DNA of 64,000 nt, taken from positions 17,614 through 81,613 of the forward strand of contig CAUYVT010000074.1 of assembly GCA_963576565.1 (NCBI GenBank), read 5' to 3'. This DNA comes from Aspidapion aeneum (Eukaryota > Arthropoda > Insecta > Coleoptera > Brentidae). Within the stretch, counting starts at the first letter, position 1, and each line of letters begins with the position of its first letter. Shown one piece after another: positions 33,751 to 44,100 of the stretch. The notes beneath the pieces are model-generated. The model saw only the letters and a program-made list of their open reading frames with translations, made no database searches and was not told where the DNA came from. The position numbers were made by a program, and so were the translations under genes.

Positions 33751-34080
33751 TCATAATTATCAGTTCTTATCAAACTTTAGCTTAATTATTATTAAACAGG
33801 ATACAAGTAGGTATACTCGAACCAAGGTATAATAAGCCCGTTAATTTAGGCTTCCAGTTACGGTCCCATACTAGGTGTGTCGCATGGCGCGTCATTAGTT
33901 AGCCAACCAAATGACATTGGGAGTTCCGTCAGGGGCTTCTTAGTTCTTACTAGAGGTTTGAACAAGAAGCTACAGCAAAACCCCCAATGAATCATGAAGA
34001 ATCGTGTTCACATCCCAGATAATAATTTAACTATGTAGCACTACATACGAATAATAAAAAAATAACGAAAAAAAAGTTCT

Positions 34081-34152
34081 GCTGCCACCCTGGATTGAAC
34101 TAGGGACCTTTAGATTGCCAGTCTAAGACTCTCCCAATTGAACTGTTTCGGC
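34081..34152 (-). tRNA. tRNA-Phe-like, unit 5 (anticodon GGC)
   Basis: As unit 4, but the anticodon loop is CTGGCAA. Confidence 0.55.
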
Positions 34153-34482
34153 TCATGATTATCTGTTCTTATCAAACTTTGGCTTAATTATTATTAAACA
34201 GGGTACAAGTAGGCGTACTCGAACCTAGGTATAATAAGATCGTTAATTTACGCTTCCAGTTACGGTTTCATGCTAGAAGTGTTGCATGGCGCGTCATTAG
34301 TTAGCCAATTAACTAACATTGGGAGTTCCGTCAGGGGCTCCTTAGTTTTTTCTAGAGGTCTGTACAAGAAGCAACAGCAAAACCCACAATGAATCATAAA
34401 GAATTATGTTCAGATCCTAGATATTAATTTAACTATATATAGCACTAGATACGAATAATAAAAAAATAACGAAAAAAAGTTC

Positions 34483-34554
34483 TGCTGCCACCCTGGATTG
34501 AACTGGGGACCTTTAGATTTCCAATCTAAGGCTCTCCCAATTGAACTGTTTAGG
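34483..34554 (-). tRNA. tRNA-Phe-like, unit 6
   Basis: As unit 4; loop TTGGAAA and a changed acceptor strand (GCCTAAA). Confidence 0.5.
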
Positions 34555-34884
34555 CTCATAATTATCAGTTCTTATCAAACTTTGGCTTAATTATTATTAA
34601 ACAGGATACAAGTAGGTATATTCGAACCTAGGTATAATAAGCCCGTTGATTCAGGCTTCCAGTTACGGTTTCATGCTAGAAGTGTCGCATGGCGCGTCAT
34701 TAGTTAGCCAACCAACTAACATTGGGAGTTCCGTCAGGGGCTCCTTAGTTTTTTCTAGAGGTCTGTACAAGAAGCAACAGCAAAACCCACAATTAATCAT
34801 AAAGAATTATGTTCAGATCCTAGATATTAATTTAACTATATATAGCACTAGATACGAATAATAAAAAAATAACGAAAAAAAGTT

Positions 34885-34957
34885 CTGCTGACACCCTGGA
34901 TTGAACTGGGGACCTTTAGATTTCCAGTCTAAGGCTCTCCCAATTGAACTGTTTCGG
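34885..34957 (-). tRNA. tRNA-Phe-like, unit 7 (best acceptor pairing)
   Basis: As unit 4, with 3' strand TGTCAGC, which pairs five of seven with GCCGAAA. Loop CTGGAAA; a T-run follows. Confidence 0.55.
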
Positions 34958-35346
34958 CTCATAATTATCAGTTCTTATCAAACTTTGGCTTAATTATTAT
35001 TAAACAGGATACAAGTAGGTATATTCGAACCTAGGTATAATAAGCCCGTTGATTCAGGCTTCCAGTTACGGTTTCATGCTAGAAGTGTCGCATGGCATGT
35101 CATTAGTTAGCCAACCAACTAACATTGGGAGTTCCGTCAGGGGCTCCTTAGTTTTTTCTAGAGGTCTGTACAAGAAGCAACAGCAAAACCCACAATGAAT
35201 CATAAAGAATTATGTTCACATCCCAGATATTAATTTAACTATATATAGCACTAGATTAAGTGGAATGTGCTTCTTGAATTTTCGTAATTGGCTCAATTCT
35301 TTGAAAGACATACGATTAATAAAAAAATTACGAAAAAAAAGTTCTG

Positions 35347-35398
35347 CTGACACCCTGGATTTCCAGTCTAAGGCTCTCCCAATTGAACTGTTTCGGCT
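35347..35398 (-). pseudogene. tRNA-Phe-like, unit 8, T arm deleted
   Basis: The 5' half is intact, but GGTCCCC...TTCAAT is missing, joining the anticodon stem to CCAGGGTG. A 9th remnant is at about 35544-35582. Confidence 0.6.
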
Positions 35399-35599
35399 CA
35401 TGATTATCAGTTGTTATCAAACTTTGGCTTAATTATTATTAAACAGGGTACAAGTATGTATACTCGAACCTAAGTATAATGTGTGTGTGTCGCATGGCGC
35501 GACATTCGTTAGCCAACCAATTAACATTGAAAGTTCCGTCAGTTTAGATTTCCAGTCTAAGACTCTCCCAATTGAACTAAACCGCTCAAAAATTGAAGT

Positions 35600-36375
35600 G
35601 AACCACCCCATTTTTTTTGGACATTTTTAAAATAAATTTTTTCCTAAACGAAACGGTCAATTTTCATACAATTTTCTATATGATATTGCTTCGATTATCA
35701 TCTTTTAATGTTTGGTTTCCTTGTTGTCCTGCGCTTGACAGATAGCTTCACAGGGTAGCTAGAACGCAAGTGTAACAAAAATGCGAAAGTGTGCAGCAGT
35801 GACACAAAATGACAGTCAGCTATAAAAAAGTTATTTCTCAGTTTTTTAAATTTCTCTTTAGTTTCCGAGATATGATTTTTTTTCTTGTACTTTTACTGAT
35901 TTGACGTTTCTACCTGGTTTGACCTATGGCAACCAAATTTGCTATGAGGCAAACCAAATATTGACCTTTTCAAACCTTGTACGCCATTGTACCCTAGATG
36001 ACCACAATCAGGGACGTACAAAAATAATTTTTCTTAAATTCCCCTTTTTATGACCAATCCTGAGTTTCACCTTCTGTAGGTGAACTGATATTAACTCTAG
36101 GTAAGTGCAAAACACGTTTTATTAAAAAATTTTAATTTTTGTTAAAATATCATCATTGGCATCAGGAGGATCCATGGATTCATCACTCCACTACAGATAA
36201 TTTTGCTGCTGCCTTAGTAAAAATTGTAGAGCAGAGCTTATGCCACAAATATCTCACAAACGAAAGTTTTAAAATCTGAAATGTGAACTGCGTCGGAGCC
36301 AGAATTATTATGCTTTGGTTACGCTTAATTTTAACTTAAAACTTAAATTTTAGTGACCTTATTTATGGTTTAAAA
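35600..36375. other. non-coding
   Basis: No gene or repeat border is recognised. It lies downstream of the GGH exon duplicates. Confidence 0.35.
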
Positions 36376-36526
36376 CTAAACGACTCGACTACGAACTTAT
36401 TATACAAAATTTCTGATACAATGCTATATGTTATTGCCTGAATAAAAAACTAATCCCGTCAATAAAAAATCAAAAATTAAAACAAAAACAACAACACAAA
36501 AGCTAATACAATATGGTATCACAAAA

Positions 36527-36965
36527 TCACATTAGTTGAATTTTTTCAAAATCACTTTTGGTAAAAGTATATATTTGCTCGTAGTAACTTCTGTTTAGCC
36601 TCGTATATTTGGGACAAAAATTGTAAATTAAAGATTTGGCTTCGATATCTTCAGTCGGAAAGGAATTATCGTTTTTCCTACATTCTCCAACAAAGAAGTT
36701 TGAGAAATACTGACTAGATATAATTGCTTCAACTGAGTGAGGAGACCCTTTGTCTTTTTTAAATTCAAAGGCATTCTTTTCGGGATGAAGCTGTACTCCA
36801 TAGATTGGAAAGTTCTTGTGTTCCATTACAGAAATAACTTCTTTATTATTAACATCTTTGTTAGTAGATAGAACATTTCAGTCTTCATTTAAATTATTTT
36901 CTTTAAGTATGACTTTTGTTAGGCAATGTTTATCCAACTTATATGTGACATTTTTAATTTTAAGA
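36527..36965 (-). pseudogene. duplicated GGH terminal exon, broken
   Basis: This is a second copy of exon E, including [20 protein letters not shown] and the complete C-terminus ending EKIQLM. It is about 1.1 kb downstream of the real exon. The copy keeps His-Pro-Glu but has a TGA (36880-36878) where the real exon has Trp (NEDWN), and it lacks the start of the exon. The 3' flank (36380-36527) also matches the 3' UTR at 37470-37626, so exon and UTR were duplicated together. It could still be used as an alternative 3' end, but as protein it is broken. Confidence 0.88.
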
Positions 36966-37440
36966 AAATCTTTATCTTTTATAAGTTCAAAATCATTCGC
37001 TTTAAGATGAAATTGTACTTCGTACATTAAAAAGTTCCTCTTGATCATTCCAGACGTAAATTATTTATTGTTAATAACTTTATAAGTTGATAAATTACAT
37101 GGTCTACTTTTTATTAAGAATGTTTTTCTAAAGTATGAATTTAGATAATTATAAATTAAAGATTTAGCTTTAATATCTTGAGTCGAAGAAGATTATTGTT
37201 TTTCCAACATTCCCCCACGAAGAAGTTTGAAAAATAGTAGCTAAATTTAATTGCTTCAACTGAGTGAAGTGTCTTTTTTAAACTCAAAGGCATTTTTTCA
37301 GGATGACACTGTACCCCATAGATTGGAAAGTTTTTGTGTTCCATTACAGACGTCAATTGTTTAAAACCTTATAACTTGATAAATTACATAGTCTACTTTT
37401 CATTAAGAATGTTTTCGTAAAGTATGAATTTAGATAAAAA
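36966..37440 (-). pseudogene. further GGH terminal-exon fragments
   Basis: These are two more degraded pieces of the same exon. One at 37141-37356 reads [17 protein letters not shown], followed by a short deletion. One at about 36966-37050 reads a mutated NFLMYEVQFHLKANDFE. Blocks at 37060-37150 and 37360-37440 are near copies of each other. Together with 36527-36965 this is a small tandem array of exon-E debris. Confidence 0.8.
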
Positions 37441-37626
37441 ATATTTTTGCTAATTGTTACAAAAAACATTTATTAAAGTTTATTATATAACATTTCTAAT
37501 ATAATACTATATGTCATTTCCTGAATAAAAAACTAATCCAGTCAATAAAAAATAAAGTTTGCATAAACTACAGTCAAAAAGTAAAACAAAAAAAACAATA
37601 CAAAAATTAATACAATAATCACAAAA

Positions 37627-38117
37627 TCACATTAGTTGAACCTTTTCAAAATCACTTTTGGTAAAAGTATATATTTGCTCGTAGTAACTTCTGTTCAGCC
37701 CCGTATATTTCGGACAAAAATTGTAAATTAAAGATTTGGCTTCGATATCTTCAGTCGGAAAGGAATTATCGTTTTTCCTACATTCTCCAACAAAGAAGTT
37801 TGAAAAATACTGACTAGATATAATTGCTTCAACTGAGTGAGGAAACCCTTTGTCTTTTTTAAATTCAAAGGCATTCTTTTCGGGATGAAACTGTACTCCA
37901 TAGATTGGAAAGTTCTTGTGTTCCATTACAGAAATAAACTCTTTATTGTTAATATCTTTGTTAGTGGACAGAATATTCCAGTCTTCATTTAGATCATTTT
38001 CTTTAAGTACAGCTTTAGTTAGACAATATCTGTGTAAATTGTACGTGACGTTTTTGGTTTTGAGTATTTCAATTATTTCAGTTGGAGCATTGGCGAAAAG
38101 TTTGCTGGTTTTGTAGT
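37627..38117 (-). CDS. GGH exon E, terminal (catalytic His)
   Basis: The last exon starts after a strong acceptor (CTTTTATTTTAG at about 38118) and reads [19 protein letters not shown], then [17 protein letters not shown], and ends ...FEKVQLM with TGA at 37629-37627. The His-Pro-Glu is the catalytic motif. An open frame continues upstream to 38232, but the family alignment and the splice phase both place the start at 38117. An AATAAA-like signal lies downstream on the minus strand near 37469-37474. Confidence 0.92.
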
Positions 38118-41100
38118 CTAAAATAAAAGAAAGAAACATGGTTAGATAAGAATGAGGTACTTCTTTAAAAAATGAAATAGCTTTCGAATTGTCCTCTATT
38201 CTTAATTTGTGCTCTAATACCTCTATTTGCACGTCTTGAACAAAACCACAAAGTTACGTCACAGAACACCTGGAGGAATTCTTGAAAATCGCGTCGCCAT
38301 CTTGAAACACCAGAACATTTTGGACTTGCTTTATTCAAAATATTATTTAAAATATCTGACAAAATGTAACAACACCTTTTTAGAGTTATCTATGTATCTT
38401 TTCAAATTTGTACAAAAAATACAAAAAAAAATATATATATATGTTTTAAATAAAATTCGTACTAGTATTTTATATGTGTACTGCTCGCAAAAAAATTAAT
38501 TGATTCTGTTGATGCATTGACATATTAAATACGTATCAATATTTAAATATTGTAAAAAGTGCAAGATATATTGAGCTTACCAAACCTCAAGACGCCATTC
38601 TTGAATGCCGTGAGGTGAGGTTTCATTTTCACAGGTAAACTTAAGTTCACCACCTTTTTCCACGAGAAAATGAGTACACGGGAATTGTTGTGATGTTTAT
38701 AACCTTACTTTTGCCTGCCAGTTTTGTTTTAACAGGCATTTTCTAAAGTGTAAAAGTCAATAACATAAATTTTTACCGATTAGCTTGTCTAACGAACTGT
38801 CACAATCAGCTGTTTTTCGATCCAAGATGGTCGCCATAGGACAAACAAAGCGTTTTCCCATAAGCCGCAATGTTAACAAAAACGTAATTTTTAAAAAAAG
38901 TGAAACGATTTAATTTACAACAAAGATGCTGTTTTAAGTATTGAACCTTTGTACACATGGGAAAAATACGTTTTTCTTAAAAAAAATCAATTGAAGCCAG
39001 TAAATCTCAAATAAAAGGGACCATGTTTTGTTCAAAAGTCAGGTTATGTTTTTATTTACTTTTGTTTTTTTTACTTTTTTTCCAGTTTTTTACTCAGTTT
39101 GAATCATTATTATTAGTTTCTGTGCTGTTATGAATTGTGGCAGCTGGGGAGAGCTTGATAATGTTAGTTTTGATGGAATGCCAAGTATTTTGACCTTAAA
39201 AAATCATCTTCATTTAAATGAACTAGGTATCAGCTCAAAGAAGGGAAAAGAAAGTGGATAAGTGCTCTATTACCTGACTTAACAGAGGATAAATTGAAAT
39301 ATTCGAAAGTTTTTTGTCAGGTTTGTTTTGGATAAATGTGTAGCTGCCATTTTGGCAATATTTTCTATTGGGATCTTTTTTGTGCTTGAGTGGACCTTTT
39401 GCAGAAGTGTAACATAGAATTGTGTTAAACTGTAAGAAATATTTCACTATGATTTTTTTACTATTCTAGGCAAGCAACTTTCAAAACTAGAATACAGCAA
39501 TGATCATGACTGGGTCTCTCCTGAATGGAGTATTGTTTCAAAACGGTTGAAAAATTTTAAAAATGGTGGTTGAAAAAAGGGTCCAGAGAAGAAAGAAAAG
39601 GAAAACAATATGAGGTTAAAGTGTGAATAATAAGCTGAACCAAATTTGTACACCATCCTACAGAACTCTTAAATAAACTCTTGGTAGTGTAGCATCCTGT
39701 ATAATGTCGAGTGAAGTCCTGTATCATCAAAGTTTCTTTTTCTTTAATAAATACTTATTTTACAGACCTCAAAACAGTTTAGAATAAACTGGTGAATTTG
39801 ACAATCTCCCTAACTCAAACCTCTTTTTATCTTAAACTATTTTGGTGCAAATTTTCCTTTATTTCCATGCTTTTTGACACCTAAAACTTGTACACCGTAA
39901 AATTTGTATAGTATCTGACTGGACCTACTACAAGTCCTGTTGTGAAATTTCTAGAGTACTGTTCTGAGCTTATTACCAAAAAAAATTTTTTATGGCATCA
40001 TTAATAATAGATGGAAAAAAAAGTAATCTTTGTTGACTTTGATGACAAGAAAAACAAATAAGTTCTGTCAGATATTTTTTTCAATTTCTCTCAAAAAAAC
40101 TTGGGTTCTAATAGTCCTAATGGGTCATATGCTGTTACGCCCAATTGTAGAGTAGAGTATATATTTATTTGCATAAACTTTTAGATACATAATTGAGCAA
40201 ATATTGTTACAAAAAAACAGTAATAAAAGTAATAGTAACAGTAGTAATACAACAGCGAATATTGTACTGTTGTAAAATTTGAACAGTACTTACTGTTGTG
40301 AGCTGATGAACCTTAGGTTTGTACGGTGTGTGAGGCCAATGACAAGAAAAAACTGTATTTTAATTTTGCAAGTTTTTTTTTTATATAATGTTTACTTATA
40401 TTTTTTTAAATAAACATATTTTGTAAAGTACTTATTAGAAGTTTGCTTGACCAACCTCCGTTGGAACTCATATGTGCATATTGATCTGTTGGACTGACCT
40501 ACCTATAAGTCGTGCCTCTTTTTCATGTCACTACTGGAGGGTTAAAACAATTAAACTTTGTCTAAATATTTTTCACAGTTTAACGCTATAGAAGGCCTAT
40601 TACTTAGCAAAAGGTTTAGTCAAGTACAACAAAAGATCCTAATAGAAAACCTGAATCTGATGAGAAAAGTTTAGTCTATTTCAATTTCGTCTCTGTTAAG
40701 TGAGCCTTGAAGTGAGCTCTTTGAATAGAACTACTTTCTCCTACCTTGGGCTGATTCATTGGTCAAAAAACTTCAAAAACCTTTGGGGGCCCGATACCTT
40801 TGGGGGAGGTCTCATGATGTTGTACTTTATGCTATGTTTTCTGTTTATTCATGAAATATATGGAAAATATCTAAAAAAATATGTGGTTTGGGGGGGTCCG
40901 GGCCCCTAGCCCCCCGCCCCCTTGGTGCGCCCATGTAATAATTCAAAATAAGTGAAAAAACTAGAAAAAAAGTTAAAAAAAAAACAAAATAAACAAAAAC
41001 ATAACCTACTTTTTTGAAGAAAACATGGTCCCTTTTATTTAAGATTTTCTCGCTTTAGTTTAATATTTTTAAGAAAAACGCATTTTTCCCATTTGCGCAA

Positions 41101-44100
41101 AGGATCTGTTCTTAAAACTGATTAATTTTTGAGACTAAAGCTCTTGTCGTTTTTGTAAAATTTACGTTTTTGTTAACATTACGGCTTATGGGAAATCGGT
41201 TTGTTTGTCCTATGGAAGACATCTTGGATTTGATCATATGTTTTGTTAGACAGCCCTATTTTTATCAAAAAATTGAAACTATCAAAACAAAACTGACCAC
41301 CAAAAGTAAGGTTTAGAAACACTCACCTGCGGATTCATTTCCCCGTGGAAAAATATAAAAGTGAACTTTTCGCTGACATCACCTCACGGGCAATCAAGAA
41401 TAAACGTCCTGGTGCAATTCTTTTGTTTTGTCAAATAGAATGAAGGGCCTCTAGATAAGACCAGATGCACTTACCGTTGGCAAAGTCTAATGGAATAGCA
41501 ACGTTCCTCAAACTGCAGTCAACTCGAATATCCTTGGAACCGTCCAGGGCAGCGTACATCAGTACTTGCATTCCAAGGCAGACACCTTCAAAAAATGTTT
41601 ATACTGATTGCTGGGATGCAAAGGACTAATTTTTTCCAAATCTTTTTTGACCTTTTTCGATAAAAAATTTATAAATTTTGAAATAAATTTTCATAACCAA
41701 AAAAATTTTTATGACAAAATAGTTTTATGACTAAATTATTTTCTATGATTAAATAAAACTTTATAACTAAATAACATTTTATGACTAAATAAAGTTTTAT
41801 GACTAAATAAAATTTTATGACTTTTTTATGACTTATAAGCTAGGCCCTATACACATTTTTCAAGATAAAAATTTTATTACTGTAACTTATTAAATTCCAA
41901 ATTGCTCAATAAGTATGTCCGTTTTTTCTCAAATGTAGGTAAACTGGGCGAGTTTCTCAGATAGATTTTTAGGCCTGCCTTAAAATTGTATGGCTAATAT
42001 GCCTTTTTAAGGAATTTTAAGACTAAATTGAAATATTACTTTTTATGACACTTAACAACTAGTTTCCTGAATTTAATGATGTTTTATGACATTTTATAAC
42101 TTTCGAGGTACTTAGGATGTGTATTTTGTTTGAAGAAGGTGGTAAATCCTTTATGTGTCCATATACTATAGCTTTAATTTTACTACCAAAATAACGTTAT
42201 TTTTTAAGGGACTTACCAAATATTGGATAGTAAGTTCCATTTTTGTTTTTCTCAATGGCAAAGTGGTACAGGTGAGTGGCAGCAGTACCGTAGCCTCCAG
42301 TCTCGTTAAAGTAAGTACCACCGCCAGGAAAGACTAGTCTAAAAAGAAACAATACATATGGGTAATTCACTCCTCATAGAACCGTTCGGGCATATTGGAT
42401 TCAAATAAAACCACGTACGTCTTAAATATATCTGACTGGAAAAGGGCCTCTAAAAGTAACCCAAACGTATGCCTTGGATACATTCAGGCAGTGGCGGTTT
42501 CTCCATAAGTGCACATGTGCACGTGCACTCCCAAATTTTACTTTAAAAAATATTAAACTTTGATCATTCCTTAATTTAATTCATAATTATCCCAAAATAA
42601 ATTCACTAAAGACTGGAATATACTCTAGGAATTAATACCTGATGTATGTGTTTGTATTCGTGTTCAAACTCTCCATATACGGAAGACTACGTATATGCAA
42701 ACAACGCTTTTATTTACTGGAACGAAATTCTATGCACCCAAGATGTTATGTCGCATGCTAATTACGAAATATAGAAAGAGAGGACGACATGTCCGAATAG
42801 AATTTTCACAATAGAACAGCGCGTATACTAAGGACCAGCCTCAATGCCGCCCGCATCCCCGTGATGACCCCTGCGTCGTCGGTTCGCGTTGCATGTTAGA
42901 GCAGATTAGCGGCACTTTTAATTCGTGCACTTAGTGTGCAACGATTACTTTTGCAAGGATCGAATAGATACTGATACTTCCTATTCGAGTATCAGATATT
43001 TTGTATTCGGTACTAAGTAATCGTTATGTTATATAACACTGAGTAGAGATGAAATTTTAAGTACTAAGTGTGCAAAAAATAAAAATATTGATGTTTTACA
43101 TGTTTGTAGTTTTTGAAGTGTAAACTTCTTTAGGCGCGTTTAGCAGTTTTGGTGGGTAGTGAATTCAACTGAGCCGTCAGGCTCGGCTATGTAACGCTCA
43201 TTCGAGTGAAATCGGCTCGAGTCGACTAACTGTGAGAAACATTCAGCGAGCGATATGATGATGCAGATGAAGGCCAGTACACAGAAGAGTTCGGTTCGGT
43301 CCGCTTTGCAGAATATGTTATGGGCCAGTATTATTAATTTCGCCTTGTTGAAGTTTACACTTCTGCCGTGTGGTCTTAAGCACACACAATTTTTTTTTAT
43401 TACGAAAATGTAGATATATTAATCTGGGGAATTTTGACAATGGCGGAAGTTTCTAATTCTGATAGCATTAGCGTGCAATATAATTTTCATCTTTGCCATT
43501 AGAGGAGAAAATAAACTAGGTGTGATAATTTATTATTAATTTATAAAAACAATAATAATAGGTAGGTAACTAATATCTAACTAAATATCTAATTTTTTAA
43601 TTATTTGCTCTAAATTATATGATATGACGGCCCACTCGAAGGCCCAAAAAGTTAGCGTGGCCCTGAAAAAAGATTTTCGCCTGCGCCGCAATTTTTATTT
43701 TTATTTTTTGGTGTGCACCCCCAAAGCTTTTTATCACGCGCCGCCTCAGGCTACTGATAATGGGTTCTGCGCCCTCAGCGCCATCTCTTTTCTAAGCTAA
43801 AAACACCCAGTATCACTTACCTTAGGATTAATCCCTTTTAATTTGTTAAAAAAATGGCAAGTAAGCGGCTACGTCAGCACAAGATAATGGCTTTGTTCCA
43901 AAAATTTCAAAATACAAAGAATTTTCTTGAACTTAAATCAAAAATACAAATTGTCAACGTCATTGAAAAGCAGTCGCTTTCAAATTTTATTAAAAGCGTC
44001 TACTTTTTTAATGCAAGCCATACGTTTGAGTTCAAATAAATCAAATATGGCGGAACGCTTGTAGCAGTCATTTTCCATTAATCGTTTTAATACGCTTTAG

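Larger units (their letters stand above)
32205..35595. repeat. tandem array of about nine 400-bp units with tRNA-like sequences
   Basis: Units begin GGCTCATGATTATCAGTTCT near 32208, 32539, 32931, 33284, 33749, 34150, 34553, 34956 and 35396. Spacing varies from about 330 to 465 bp, with the best units at 401-404. Each carries TAAACAGGGTACAAGTAGGT, GTCGCATGGCGCGTCATTAG, GAGTTCCGTCAGGG and, at its right end, a minus-strand tRNA-Phe-like sequence and its T-run. The outer units are truncated. Confidence 0.9.
38590..41409. mobile_element. 2.8-kb long-TIR DNA transposon with THAP gene remnants
   Basis: Arms of about 430-465 bp (38590-39055 and 40985-41409) are diverged inverted copies. Paired landmarks include CATAAGCCGCAATGTTAACA / TGTTAACATTACGGCTTATG and CCATAGGACAAACAAA. 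The centre holds THAP-domain exon remnants on the plus strand. The element fills almost all of the 3.36-kb GGH intron between exons D and E. Exact ends and target duplication could not be fixed by eye. Confidence 0.75.

Noticed and set aside
32205..35595. CRISPR array
   Set aside because: Units are about 400 bp, carry tRNA-like sequence and lie in an animal genome; there is no short repeat/spacer pattern.
36816..37010. Plus-strand frames over the GGH exon copies
   Set aside because: Antisense shadows of the exon E copies.
38118..38232. Upstream extension of the GGH last exon (frame to 38232)
   Set aside because: It starts at a non-ATG codon, lies before a strong acceptor, and joining at 38117 fits both phase and family alignment.
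43140..43385. 81-residue minus-strand frame
   Set aside because: It lies inside a repeat between the GAAGTGTAAACTTC-type palindromes; no domain.
42489..43756. Firm hAT call
   Set aside because: Ends look hAT-like but the flanks CATTCAGG and ATAATGGG do not match, so only a tentative entry is given.
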